The notes under the pieces: generated by a model
The model's input: the letters and a program-made list of their open reading frames with translations, nothing else
The model's database searches: none
What the model was told of the DNA's origin: nothing
Program-made: the position numbers and the translations under genes
Shown here: one piece after another, positions 36,115 to 48,300 of the stretch
Position numbering within the stretch: the first letter of the stretch is position 1
Layout of the letters: every line of letters begins with the position of its first letter
Assembly: GCA_039000515.1 (NCBI GenBank)
Contig: JBCFYV010011172.1
Location: forward strand, 77,204,577-77,268,576
DNA from: Timema cristinae
Taxonomy: Eukaryota > Arthropoda > Insecta > Phasmatodea > Timematidae
DNA length: 64,000 nucleotides
Reading direction: 5' to 3'

Positions 36115-36884
36115 GTGAGACGCGTTGCGGACGTTCAAAAGTTTCACTGTATTTGAAGCAGAGTTTTATTTTTTCAATTTTTTAATTTATCTCAATCAAA
36201 CCTTCATTTTCTGAACAGAATTACTATATCAGCCCATGACTTACAAACTAACTTCATTATAGCACAGAAACCAAATACAGTATCTCACTGTCAATTATTG
36301 GGAAAGGGAAAGACATATTTTTAGCAGTAATAAAAATGTTTGGACCGGGCCAGAAATATAATTTGGAATTAAATCTCAGTAATGCTACCAACTGGAATAA
36401 AATGTAGGACCGAATATATTGAATTTTTTTTTAGGGCTAAAGTAAAAATGAAAGTGAAAGATTACTAAGTGACAATCTATTAATTCATTCCTATATAAAC
36501 CTACCCTTTTAGGAGAATATTTTTTACCCAATTAGCTGATTTTAAGATATGTTTTTAGCATTTTTTTTTCAAATCTGAGACCCGGCTGAAGGATTCAGAT
36601 AACTAGCTTAATATTTTTGCAACATGATGGGTTTTTGAACCAAAAATTGAAATAATAAAACTTAAACATGTAAGCTTGGAGTTTTGTAACTGTTCAAATA
36701 ATAATTAAATAACTGTATCTACATATGAAATGAAAACATTGTGGAATATATTCAACTATGTTTAATAAAACCTATGAATTTAAATAAAAGTCACAAATTA
36801 TAATATTATAACCATAAATATATTTAAATCATTTCAAAAATGTAGGCTATGTGCATTCCTAAGTAATTTTTTTTATTTATGTTT

Positions 36885-37030
36885 TATTAGCCTTCTAGGC
36901 TATCCGAATATGTGAACGATTGGTGTAGGGGATGAGGAAGGTATAATTACAAGGAAGTGTTTCCGCATTTGTATGCAGGAAAGTGGTAATGCAAACTACT
37001 AATTACGGTGAACTCAAACTCAAACTAGCT
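36885..37030 (-). mobile_element. SINE-C fragment
   Basis: GGGATGAGGAAGGTATAATT and GCATTTGTATGCAGGAAAG identify the body; the head is lost. Confidence 0.5.
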
Positions 37031-37129
37031 GTAGGGATATTCACAAACCCGGAGCATGTTTTGGTACATAACCTTTAGAAACATGTTTGATTAATAATGT
37101 TTTGTCCCACATCTATCAAACTGTATGGA

Positions 37130-37330
37130 CTATAAACAATATGAATACCATATGGGATAAGGTATAAGGACGGTGGAATTAAGAGGATATTCTCACGCAT
37201 TTGTGTGAAGATAGCGTGGGGAAACTATTTTGGAAAATTATCTCAGTGCATCTGGCTGAAATTCGAATCACGACCTCTCCGTCACCAGCAAATCCGACCA
37301 GATGAGCCTGATTTTTATTTTACATGTCCA
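37130..37330 (-). mobile_element. SINE-C fragment
   Basis: Body and head blocks (GTGTGAAGATAGCGTGGGG, CCAGATGAGCCTGA) are in order on the - strand. The tail is lost. Confidence 0.6.
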
Positions 37331-37506
37331 CCGATGAGGGTCTATACTAGTTTTTTGATGATATGTAGGCCTATTAAACGTTTTAGTGCAATATAATTTT
37401 GAATAAAAAATCTACTTAGAAAGGTAAAACACCGTCTAAAATATGTAAATCACTTTAAATACGTGAATCCTTATCTACAAAATTTAAAAATACTACAGTA
37501 CTTCGA

Positions 37507-37734
37507 CATCTTGTGAATGTGGGGAATGCCAGGCCAGCACCGTGGTTCGGATTCCACGTTAAACTGTAGGTCCTTCATTTCATCTCACAATCATCCTACC
37601 ATTACACATTAGCGTAAGTGCGTATAACCCGAACGGGTAGTAAGACGCGGTGCTAATATATAATAATAATAATAAAATAATATAATAATAATAATAATAA
37701 TAATAATATAATATAATAATAATAATAATAATAA
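37507..37734 (+). mobile_element. SINE-A copy 8, 5'-truncated
   Basis: Starts at CATCTTGTGAATG, within a few bases of the truncation point of copy 1, and ends in an AAT-rich tail of about 80 bp. The exact 13-bp duplication TACAGTACTTCGA lies at 37494-37506 and 37735-37747. Confidence 0.93.
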
Positions 37735-38869
37735 TACAGTACTTCGAATATTTCGCTAGTCCATATTAGATTCTAATTCACTTTGACTCTCTTGAACTTC
37801 GGACAAACTGTAAGGGGAAATAGCCAAGAACATACTAATTCAAACTACTGTTGCCAATTCCCAGCAAGAAAATTGCTAAACTCTGTTCATCACAGCTTTT
37901 TGCCTGAATGACAATTGAAAAATCTTATGTTTAGGTTTAGGGCTGCCAACGCCTGTAAAAGATCACGGTTTTGTTATAAATGATAAATTTTATAATTATG
38001 TATTATATTTTACATTAAAATAACTTAAACTTTCTCACACTATTTAATTAAGTTTTAATGATTTCTTCTTATTCAAACTGAAACCATATTTAAAAGAAAA
38101 TTAAAAGTATTTATCCTTAGTTTTGGAATGTTATCTAAAATGTGTAATGTAGTGCATACATTAACAATTTTTAATAAAGTCGTCGTATTTACTTGGAAAA
38201 GAGAAAATACTTGTCGTCTTTTTTAATATAGGCCTATTGTACATTATTTTATGATTATTTTATCGTTTTTTGAAATATTTAACTGAATAAAATATTTTTA
38301 TCGACTACGTGGGTGCACCATTGTAAAGATCTTGTTTCCGTCATGTTCGATATAATGGTTTAAGTTCACCGGTCGCCATTTTGAAGCTATGTTAATTAGA
38401 CCTTTTGTGAAAGCGCTGTGAATAATTATTTTTAATGGAATAAAACTATAAATAAGCTTTGTGCCCGACCTCAAATAAATATTAATAATATTGGCCTGAA
38501 TTACTGTGGTTAACTATCCCATTCATACATTACCATATGTTTTCATTACAGTTATTTAAAGTGATAGATGTCAGCTGTTGGCGAAGGGATGTAATATGGG
38601 ACTATTTCTAGTAACTTTTTGAGCTGTCATCCAGGTAAACTCAGGTGGTGAATGTACACTAACTGTTGCCTGAAGAGTGAAGTCTGTTTTTACTATAACT
38701 GTCTTTCAACCTGCAAATTAAAAAAAAAAAATGCAGCGCACTAACTAAGGTAGGATTGCAGCGCTCAGCAAAACAGTAAAGTGGTCACTAAACACTTGCT
38801 TTGAAATAACAAGAAATAAACTCGAAACTAATAATGTTGGTGTTTGTATAATACGAAGGGCCAGGTAGT

Positions 38870-39545
38870 AATATACCTACAAGTTTTGCAGACAAGCGGT
38901 ACAGGTCAGATAGAAGTTTCGCGGACGATCTTCTAAAGGCACGTGGTCGTATCGATACCGGCGTACTCGGTTCGTATCCTGACCGGGTTAGTATACGATG
39001 TGATGTAATCACGTGGTTCAGTTTATATCTCACTGATAGATTTACATATTTAAGTATATTGTGTTCAGACTCCTGGTAGTTTAACGTTTGATACCAACGA
39101 TTAGACTGGTTTTGATTTATATTGAAGATAACTCTAACTAAAGAGTATACATAGTGGAAGTTCAGTTGGAGTGACTGGTAACCCTCCAACTCTTTGACTG
39201 CGTGAAAGATTAGCACACGTCCACTCTGTTTGCTGGAGTTATCACGAGTGTTTCTCAATGGTTGCCGCGAGGGCTTCTTGCAACCCTCACCCCGTCTCCT
39301 TGGGCGATTTTCCTTCTTAAAAAGAAATCGGCCAAGGTAACTTCCACTGTAACTTAGAAAATTCCACTTGGTTCTGGGAGATCTTTACAATTGGTCCTGT
39401 CCTTTAATGTTAGTTTTTTAAAGACCGTAAATACTAAAAAAACACAATATGTATCGTATTCTTATTTTAGAAAGTGGGACCAAGTGTCGCTCTAGTAGGC
39501 CTACATCCTTCCCTAGGACTCATAAATCTTGCTAAAGTTAACATG
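38870..39545 (+). repeat. 0.7-kb dispersed repeat, copy 1
   Basis: Shares ordered blocks with 45310-46055 in the same orientation: CGGTTCGTATCCTGACCGGG, AACGATTAGACTGG, TGGTTGCCGCGAGGGCTTCT, AAATCGGCCAAGG, CACAATATGTATCGTA and AAAGTTAACATGAA. A 156-aa frame on the - strand is not conserved in copy 2. The class is unknown; the GGTTCGTATCC word may be a B box. Confidence 0.75.
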
Positions 39546-41604
39546 AATATTATATTATGCTTCAAGCTTGTAGCCGTGATTTAGGATAACCCATCCCAAC
39601 ATCCCCGGAAAACCAAAGAAGGACCTGACAGTTCACTTATTCATACGTTAAGCCATGTGATCCACAGCTGTCATTTTTGACATGTGGTATTACTACCTAT
39701 AAAAACATATTAATAATATAGTAAAATGTTATCAATGTTGACAGCAAGTTTTGTTTATGTATTTTATAAAAGTTTATTTTTTAGCGAAAACATTACTGTT
39801 TGCTGAGGTAACCTTATGATTAAAAAGTGCGCGTTAAATTCACAACACATTCAAATAGGTGGTTTTAAATCAGTCATAGGTGTCAATCTAGTCACGCTAA
39901 CTTAGAACCTTCACTGACCGGAGATCAATTATCCGAGGCTGTCACAGGAGCTATTGTCCATAAGGACTAGGGTGATCAACCGTGCAGGTCACATCACGAA
40001 CCAGAGCTATACACCGTGCAGGTCACACCGGTTTCTAGTCGGCCTTGATGGTTGGAATTAGCGCATCTCCGAGCTTCATCGGCTCCTGTCAATAGCGATA
40101 GTTTTGCCTACCTAACAGGAGCAGGTTGTGCTGGTGTTTCCATGGTATTTCTTGTGAAAACTTCCCCCTCTTATGGGTGAAATAGTTCCGGTCAGTGGAT
40201 GTTATTCAATTTGACCTATTTAAAAAAAATTAGCCATGGTTTGAACTATTTGAGTTATTCATGAAAAGAGTTTGAATAAATTCTTTTATAAAGTTGTTGA
40301 TTTTTTCCCTCTCAATATAATCATCTGTCTATCTGAAAAAGAACTAGAAAAAGTTATTTTAATGTATTTATTGTATAAATAGTGTGTGGGGTATGATCAG
40401 CTTCCGGTGTTGCCAGACGCTTTCTAGCCGCCCTACTTCCGACTGTCGGGACACAGTTCTTGCTGTCAAGTGACAGTTGAAAGACAAACAGCCTTGTTTA
40501 AGAGTTTAATGAGAGTAACAGAAGGTAATAAAACACCATCGGTGTTTCCGGGTCACACATACACAAACACACACACACAGCGTGTCTAGTTAAAATGGAA
40601 TCTCGATAAGAAAGGGGGTTTGCAAAATAGTTTTTAAATGAAATTTTGTTCTCAATCTTGACTAAATATTAACATTTAATTGTTATTATTTAATCGCCTT
40701 CATTGATGGGGGGCACATGAGCTAAATTCCAAGCTTGTCTGGGATAGTTTTCCAGTGATGGGGAGATTGGAGTTTGAATCACAGATGGGTGTGCTGATGG
40801 GTTTTTTCCCTAATTAATTCCAACTGTATTTCCAAATTAGTGTGTAAAACTTTACCTTCTTCCTCCCTGTCCCATTAGTGTAATTAAAGGCAGATATCCC
40901 GGACAATTAGTAAGACTTGATGATTTTTTTTATATCGGCGTTGGTATTATTGTTCACACGTGACATCTGCAGATCACATGACTTTAAAGTGCTTTCAGTA
41001 GGCTAACTTTTGTAACGGTCAGATACCGACCGTCCTTCCTATCGTGTTGTTACTGTAGTTCATCTCTTGTCCACTGGGCAGCTCTCTTGACTCTACTTGC
41101 GAATCTAAATGTTTGCTTGGTTTTCAACCGAGGTTACCACACACGTTCAACTAATAGTGGCAGTTGTGGTCGGTTGATATTAATATTCGCTCACTTATTT
41201 TACATTTTGAGTGATAGACTTTAGTCAAGTAAATTTCGAGAGTATCACGGTATGAAATTGTCAATATCGTTTATTATGCGTATCAAAAATTGCAATCAAT
41301 TGTGAAATAAATTTGTTTGTTTAGTGAAAACAAGATAAATGGATTACTATGAACACGAAGGTAAAATTGATTTAATTTCATCTGACACATTGGGTTAATC
41401 ATAAGAAAGGCCGATTGCTGAGACAAAAGACTTTAGTTCTATTCCAGGGGAATGTATTCGGGGATGTGTTCATCCAGTTCATAAGCTAGGGCTGGGGTGT
41501 TAAGGGTCGTTATTTCTGGGTTAAGCTTATATGTAGCTAATACGATAATTTTATTAACCTAGTGTTTAGAAAATTTGTATCTAACAGTCTCAAACCTATA
41601 TTTA
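39546..41604. other. Intronic DNA with GC-richer patches
   Basis: 39880-40180 carries a direct repeat of ACCGTGCAGGTCACA (39979 and 40015). 40390-40560 is GC-richer with a 26-codon frame starting ATG at 40393. Neither is assigned. Confidence 0.4.
40715..40925 (+). mobile_element. SINE-C fragment
   Basis: Reads from GGGGAGATTGGAGTTTGAAT (B-box region) through GTGCTGATGGGTTTTTTCCC to GGACAATTAGTAAGACTTG (tail). Confidence 0.6.
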
Positions 41605-41678
41605 TTGCATTACGTCTTACTACCCATCCGGACTATTCACATTTAACTACACTAATGGGATAGGAATGAGGAGGGTGG

Positions 41679-41725
<47 letters not shown>

Positions 41726-41835
41726 CATTTGTGTGAAGGGAAAGCTAAAAAAACAGTTGAGATAAGATACCCTCAGTTAGGATTTGAAGCAAAACCTCCT
41801 TGTCACTGACGAACCCGAGTAGACGAACCTGCACA
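41605..41835 (-). mobile_element. SINE-C fragment with TA microsatellite
   Basis: Tail ATTACGTCTTACTACCCATC and body are interrupted by (TA)n at about 41683-41721, then ATTTGTGTGAAGGGAAAGC and the head. The dinucleotide run probably grew in the body after insertion. Confidence 0.65.
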
Positions 41836-42515
41836 AATGATTTTCAGACTTGACATTGAACTTCTCAGTTGAAGACCATTAGCTTGAATTAAAACTTTAG
41901 TTTAGTTTAAGAAAGTAAGGAATAACAATAAGATAAAGGTGTTTATAACATTAGTTTTACCTTTTCTAACACGTAGTGCGTGGGTCTATGGCAGTGTGAA
42001 GTTACATCATCTGCACGATACAATCTTACTTTGTGGAGAGCTCCCAGGGGACGGTCTTGGTCATGCAAAAAATAATAATTAAAAAATCTTGTGATGGTGT
42101 GAGCATAAATAACCTCCATCCTTCACTGAAGTTTTATCAGAAGATGTAGTATTTTTTATACCGTCCAATTCTCATAGGAACAACCTTATCTGACAACTAA
42201 AGAGCTACTAGATCTACTTTCACTAATACCTACGTTAGGACATGTTATCTACATTTGTAACTTATGATAGATATTGTCAGTGTCCATTAAATAATACTAA
42301 TAATTTATAGTAAAATGCTATCAATGTTGACCGCAAAAAAAGTTTGTATTTTCTACTACTCCACTATAGTTAGACGTATTCTTGACAAAATCAAACATCC
42401 GGTCGGTAAAATCCCCTTATGAACACAATTAAGTAGGTTAAATTCCTCAGCTTTTATTAATATCATCCGTACCAATGACCATACCGTCTCAAGGCTTCAA
42501 GCTTACAATAGACTG

Positions 42516-42774
<259 letters not shown>

Positions 42775-42784
42775 TTACAATAGA

Positions 42785-42965
42785 CTGGATTGCTGGTGAC
42801 GTGGGAGGTCAGGTCTCGAGCCCTGGTTGGGTACAATGCTTGTTCTAAAATCTAAGTGGTTTCCCGTTTTTCTTCATGAAAAATCATGGACACTTATTCT
42901 AAATTCTGCCTTCCTCATCCATATACCATTAGTGTAAATATGCAAATAGTATGGATAGTAAGAAA
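42785..42965 (+). mobile_element. SINE-C fragment
   Basis: GGTCAGGTCTCGAGCCCTGG (degenerate B box), TTCCTCATCCATATACCATT and ATAGTATGGATAGTAAG (tail) in + order. It was already present when SINE-B copy 3 inserted next to it. Confidence 0.55.
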
Positions 42966-43339
42966 TGTTGCACCAATCAGGGCCAATAAAAGAATTCAGG
43001 GGCAGGAAAATTTGCTGGAGGGAGCCCTCCTTACACCTGTAATAATTAACTTTATTTATGTTCTTTGTTAATTTTATAAACATAATATTTAAAAAATGTA
43101 ATGTATTTTACATGAAAAATTAAAAAAAGTCTTTCTATTGTATTAAGCTTATTAGTCATATATTTAAAATTCCAGTTCCCCTTAAATAAAACGGCTTCCA
43201 AATTGGCTTCCTCTTATTTTTCTAGGTGGCCCTGACACAAACACAAAAATAGAGTAAAATAAATTATTCTGGAAATTCTGTCTTGTTAAAGAAACTCGTA
43301 CATAAACATCATTCTGTTAGACCAAATCAGGGATAATCG

Positions 43340-43585
43340 ATTGTTAGCAGCGAGATGAACGGCACATAATATCGATCCTTACGCTGATTTACGAGGGAAC
43401 AGGTGGAGGATGGCGCAAACAAGGTGCCATTGGTACAAGCTCTCTGAAGTCACATTCCTCCAGATTGGTCGCGGGATGGTCTCAAGCACTTCCTGGATAC
43501 GTGACGTCATATTTCAACCTCTAGCTTAGTTCCACTTCGACCGAGGAGAGCGTTTACCCTGCACTTTGCTCGCCATAAACACACA
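43340..43585 (+). other. GC-richer patch with ambiguous coding potential
   Basis: A + frame is open from about 43346 to 43524 (contains YEGTGGGWRKQGAIGTSS), with a possible acceptor TTAGCAG before it and a possible donor AAG|GTGCCA inside. A second frame (ATG at 43411) overlaps. No family match. Confidence 0.3.
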
Positions 43586-44435
43586 TCTTCTGACATACCG
43601 TGGCAAGAATTACTGTTTATTTATATGTTCAGAATCACTGGATATCTCCTCTGAGCACTCATCTATAGTAGTCACAAGATATCCAGACATACAGTGGCAA
43701 GAAATACTGTTTATTCTTCTGGTGAGAATCACTAAATATCTGCTTTGAGCATTCATCTAGAGTAGTCACAAGATGTCCTGACGCACTGTGACAAGAAATA
43801 CAGTTTATTCCTCTGGTCAGAGTCACTAAAGGTCTGCTTTGAGCATTAATCTATAGTAGTCACAAGATGTCCTGACATACAGTGGCAAGACATAAAGTTT
43901 ATTCCTCTGGTCAGAGTCACTAAATGTCTGCTTTGAGCATTCATCTAGAGTAGTCACAAGATGTACTGACGTACTGGGGCAAGAAATACAGTTTATTCCT
44001 CTGGTCAGAGTCACTAAAGGTCTGCTTTGAGCATTAATCTATAGTAGTCACAAGATGTCCTGACATACAGTGTCAAAAAATACTGTTTATTCATCTAGTC
44101 AGTCACTGAAGATCTCCTCAGAGCAATCCTATATACTCTAGAGAAATCACAAAAATGCCCTGACATAATATGGAAAGGGTAACTGTTCATTTTACTGGTC
44201 AGAGTTACTGAAGATCTTTTCATACATAGCGCTCCATAGTGGTCACAAGATATAGTTGCATGCCATGGCAAGAATTATTATTCATTCCGGTGGTCAAATT
44301 TGCTGGAGAAATCCTCAGAGCGTTTCCTTAGAGTGGTCACAAGATGTCTTAACATACCGTGGAGAGAATTATGGTAAATTATGCTTGTCAGAATCACTGA
44401 AGATCTCTTCAGGGGGCTCTTCTATAATAGATACA
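43586..44435. repeat. 94-bp tandem array, about nine units
   Basis: Unit landmarks are ACATACAGTGGCAAGAAATA, TCAGAGTCACTAAA and TAGTAGTCACAAGATGTCC. The spacing of GTCACAAGAT is exactly 94 bp over the central units (43671, 43765, 43859, 43953, 44047). Outer units are more diverged. Frames through it are incidental. Confidence 0.9.
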
Positions 44436-44474
44436 ATAAGTGCTTTCACTCCTGACGGATAAATAGTGTTGTTT

Positions 44475-44705
44475 GTTTTTAGCACCCGTTAGGTCTATAC
44501 GTTTATGTACTAATGGTGTTAGTGGATTAGGGATGAGGAAGGTAAGATTTAAAGGAAGTACACCCGCATTTGCGTGGAGATAAAGTGGGGTAACCATTTA
44601 GGAAAAACTACCCTTAGTAGACCCATCAGGGATAAAACCATGATCTCCACGTCATCGGCAGTATAGTTTATTGCGATAATGACGCCTTAGACCACGTGGC
44701 TGTTG
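44475..44705 (-). mobile_element. SINE-C copy, fairly complete
   Basis: All three parts are visible on the - strand: the tail region (TAGCACCCGTTAGG), the body (CATTTGCGTGGAGATAAAG) and the head (GCGATAATGACGCCTTAGAC, CACGTGGCTGTTGAAG). It is one of the better preserved copies. Confidence 0.75.
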
Positions 44706-44769
44706 AAGTAGTTTTGTGTAGTTTTAAGCTACCTTTTAGTTACACTGATTTAAATACACAAGTAGTGTG

Positions 44770-44975
44770 AATCAAGGGTTATTAATGGATTAATTTAAGG
44801 GATAGGGATGAATAAGTTCTTTTAGAGGAAGTGCTTACACATTATCGTGGGGAGAGGATCGTAAAATCTAAGTACTGATGAAAATGTTGAAAATCCCCCC
44901 CATTGTAAGCTCAACCGGGACTCTAACCTTATCTGAACCTCTCGGGTCATTGCTGAGAACGTTGGTTGAGATACC
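44770..44975 (-). mobile_element. SINE-C fragment
   Basis: GGGATAGGGATGAATAAG, a GAGGAAGTGCTTACACATT body block and a decayed head. It lies next to the previous copy in the same orientation. Confidence 0.5.
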
Positions 44976-45309
44976 TGGTTTCTAAAATCAAGTAGATCTA
45001 CTTTGGTACACGATGACGTCAACTTTTTACAGCTGTGAAAGTGAACATTTTTTAATGTTACCGGAAAGGATAGGTCAGGCTCAATGTGCTGGACTCACAC
45101 TCTGGATGTCATGGTTTGAATTTAGGTCAGATGAACTAGAATGTTTACGTGTTTTTTCATATTTCTCCAGACAAATGTCATTATATGTTTCCTGATATTT
45201 ACTAACATTCTTGTTTCAGTTCTTTAGTTTAGGTCATTAACAACTCTTTGTTAGCCAGATAGGCCTAATTAATATAATAGTTCACTGTAAAGGGGTGCCA
45301 TCACGGTGC

Positions 45310-46055
45310 AGGGTGAGTGGGAATGTATTCTAACGGCATGCAGTCGTATCCGTCCCTAAGTCCTTGGTTCGGATCCTTATCGGGTTAGTGTAAGGTCTGT
45401 TCGCCCTGAATTCACGCACGTCAGTTTGTATCTCAGCGCTAGATCTAAATATTAAGGTATATTTTGTTCGGGCACCAGATAGTTTCACGTTTCCTAACAA
45501 TGATTAGACTGGGTTGATTAAAATGGAAGATAACATAAATTAAATATCACAAATTAAATAATGGGATTAATTTATTCCGCACTTTTGTTCTGGTTACTAA
45601 TTAATGAATAGATAATTTGAGTTTAAATGACTGCGTGAATGTGTAAGACACGTCCAATCTGTATGATGGTATGATCGTGAGCGTCTAACACACGTTATCT
45701 GTATGATGTATGATCGTGAGCGTCTAACACAGTCCAATCTGTATGATGGAATGATCACGAATGTTTTCTCAATGGCTGCCGCGAGGGCTTCTTTCAACCC
45801 TCACCGCGTTTCCTTGGACGATTTCCCTTCTTAGAAATAAATCGGCCATGGTCACTTTCACTGTCACTTATAAAACTGCAATTTGGTTTGGGGTGATCGT
45901 TTACAATCTGTCCTTTCTTTACTGCTAGTTTTTAAGGATTGCCAATACTAAAAAACACAATATGTACTGTACCCTTATTTTAAAAAGTTGGACCAAGTGT
46001 TGCTCTAATACGTCCTTCACTAAAACTTATAAATCCTCCTAAAGTTAACATGAAA
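45310..46055 (+). repeat. 0.7-kb dispersed repeat, copy 2
   Basis: Same blocks as copy 1 (GGTTCGGATCCTTATCGGG, AATGATTAGACTGGG, TGGCTGCCGCGAGGGCTTCT, AAATCGGCCATGG, CACAATATGTACTGTA). It differs by a local triplication of about 42 bp at 45648-45755, built on CGTCCAATCTGTATGATGG. Confidence 0.75.
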
Positions 46056-46340
46056 CATATCGTCCCTTGATTTGCAAACGGGCCAATATCACAGATATTT
46101 CAAAATTGAGCTAGGAATATCTACATTTTCTCTAGCCTTTTATGCGCGTCTTGGCAAAAGGACAACCATGATATCTTATAAACTAACATATTTAAACTAG
46201 GCGAATAATAAATAAAACCACAGTGAAGATTTTTAAGGGTGTGGATTTTTGAAAAAAAAAAAAAAAAAAAAAAAAAAGTCTTGTCGCTCTAAGATTATCA
46301 TTTTGTGATGTTGGCCCTTTTGCCAATCAAGGACGATATG
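46056..46340. mobile_element. MITE, 285 bp, with internal poly-A
   Basis: CATATCGTCCCTTGATTTGC (46056) is the inverted counterpart of GCCAATCAAGGACGATATG (ending 46340); pairing continues through GGGCCAATATCAC. A run of about 26 A lies inside (46252-46277). It directly follows the second copy of a 0.7-kb repeat. Confidence 0.8.
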
Positions 46341-47395
46341 CTATGCTAAGCAATGCTTCAGTACGCAACATCAGTCTGAGCCGGGAAGAGCTTCTAGCTC
46401 CATAAAACGACAGGCTGGCCTGATCTGTGGTCTTATAATGAAAAGTTTCAACACCACGATGAGGCGGGGTTCTTAATATGAAGGAAGTCCCATTACATGG
46501 AGCGTTGCACTGTCGCATTACAAACCTCCCTCTCGGGCGTGAATACGCATGCATGGAGAGGAAGCGTTTTCACACGTCATCCTTCAAGCCACGCTATGCT
46601 GGAGTTTCCGGTATGACTGTACCTCACTGGCCTAAGTATAGTATACTAAAAACATACAGCTAATGTATCCTTCCATAAACAATACATTTAATTAAGGCTG
46701 TATCATCATCAAAGACCTTGTCTCAATACGAAAACATTGTTTAGATCTACTTCCACATTGCATTACCACAAGCCATATTTTCTGCAGCTGTTACTTCCAA
46801 TAATATAACAATCTTATGTTAATCAGTCCTAGCTACCGGCTCAGAGTAAAAAAACTTTAGCCTTTTTTGCAAACCTTCCATAAAAATACAGATATTTTAA
46901 CAGACTACATTTTGGAATAAAATATAAATTAAGAAACATATGACTATTTATTGGTTATGTTTATGTCATTCTAAAAAGAATAATAAAGTAAATTAGTTCG
47001 CCTTATGTTGATTTCAAAACAAATAATTATAATTAAAATTAATTATTTGCAAAATAAAAGGTATCTCAACTTCAAAAGTTTCATCATATGACGCTTAATT
47101 TCTACGCTGTGTCCTTAACTAAGCTCCACCATTTCTTCCACATCCATACCTCCGTGAGTCAAATCGAAGTTAATTAACGTTCATATGTATTTTGAGGCAC
47201 TGATTCTGATTTTTATTCTATAAGAACTTTTATTAAATTTTTCAGGAAATTAGTGTGGACTTTAAAATAAACCCCGCTATTTCTCAACTTAAAAGAAAAA
47301 TTTAAAATGCCTGTACTGGTAGCTCCTCTCAGTGCATGTATCTGGTATAGAACCCCGGCCTATCTCCCGGGTCAGAGTCATGAAACTTAAAGCTT
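46341..47395. other. Unassigned DNA upstream of the Harbinger-like relic
   Basis: 46330-46640 is GC-richer with opposing 75-aa and 61-aa frames, neither recognised. The remainder is AT-rich. Confidence 0.4.
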
Positions 47396-48030
47396 GCCAC
47401 ACACCGAATCGGATTAGAACGGTCGGAATCAGAACCCTACGAACGGAGAAGAGTTTGGTCCGCACACACGGGTTCGGAATTCAATTCATATCAGTCGGAA
47501 GACAACAGCCAAAAGGGTACCTACATCTCTTTGATTGATTTATTGATGAGGAGGGATAACAACATTGATGAGGAGGCAATGGGGGTTGCTCTTAGCATTT
47601 CTGCCGATAACGATAAAGAGGAGGAAGAAGCGGGGTTTCAAAAATAATTTGAGTGCACGACATGAATACAACATAAAATTTACGACATTTCCTGTCATGC
47701 ATTTTCCTTCATGACATATTCTTAATAATGTTTTTTTTTTACCAATGTCATAAATTAGAGGGTTCTGTTGAACTAAGTTGGCTAGTTCTTCGTATAAAGA
47801 CATTTTTTTAAATAAGCAAAAATTGTCGAGGGACAGATAACAAACATCAACAAGATTATATAAACTGAGCGCGAGTGTAGATGATGCAGTAGTCCAGTCC
47901 TGAGGACGCGTGTTCATAGCTTCGGAATCCGTCAAAATATTCTCTCCTGGCAAATAGATTAGTTCCGTTCTGATCTGCCATTGTTGTTTATGTTTCTGAT
48001 CCGATCCATGCCAGTGTGTGGACGGGCTTC
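47396..48030 (-). mobile_element. Harbinger-like relic with MADF domain
   Basis: GCCACACACCGAATCGGATT at the left (47397) is matched by CTGATCCGATCCATGCCAGT, then GTGTGGACG at the right (47996-48024) in inverted orientation. Between them on the - strand a frame reads MSLYEELANLVQQNPLIYDI. After a frameshift in a poly-A run it reads YVMKENA-QEMS, the start of a MADF domain (pattern: V-x-x-x-P-x-LYD ... W-x-x-I). MADF/Myb-type ORFs accompany PIF/Harbinger transposases. It lies only about 115 bp upstream of the ankyrin exon. Confidence 0.5.
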
Positions 48031-48144
48031 CATTAAAATGCAGGTAGTCCAAAATATCCAAAGTATCCATTCAGATACTATTCAGTATGCAGCAAACTTA
48101 ACCATTTGATGTCACTGTATAACACCTTATGGGGATGTTTCCAG

Positions 48145-48300
48145 ATACGGCCGGACGCAGGTGCTAAAGTGGTTGCTCTGGGAAGCGAGGATGCCGGCCC
48201 TGGAGCGCAGTGGTACGGGGGCCCTGGCGCTTCACTATGCTGCTGCCAGGGGCTGTCTCGACTGCGTCAAACTGCTTGTCGAGTCCTCGCAGGACATCAG
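48145..48300 (+). CDS. f: Internal exon of forked/espin: ankyrin repeats
   Basis: The exon lies between TTTCCAG and the donor GTAACG and is 156 nt: one base finishing a split codon, 51 codons, and two bases opening the next (phase 2 at both ends, so it can be skipped without changing frame). It begins YGRTQVLKWLL and contains GALALHYAAARGCLDCVKLL, an ankyrin repeat (consensus G-TALHYAA--G---CVKLLV), and ends SSQDIS. The wording matches the ankyrin block of insect forked and, more loosely, vertebrate espin (GALPIHYAAAKG). These proteins cross-link actin bundles in bristles, hair-cell stereocilia and similar protrusions; the ankyrin domain serves protein binding. No flanking ankyrin exon is visible in the window, so the adjoining introns are very large. 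Recognition is from memory of the family, but the motif is strong. Confidence 0.9.

Larger units (their letters stand above)
36115..38869. other. AT-rich intronic DNA
   Basis: Outside the listed SINEs nothing is recognised. Weak frames only. Confidence 0.5.

Noticed and set aside
38788..39258. 156-aa protein on the - strand
   Set aside because: It lies mostly in the 0.7-kb dispersed repeat and the frame is not kept in the second copy.
43586..44435. CRISPR-like array
   Set aside because: The units are contiguous 94-bp tandem copies with no unique spacers, in eukaryotic DNA.
46252..46277. Poly-A tail of a processed pseudogene
   Set aside because: The run is inside a MITE and no coding relic or target duplication is attached.
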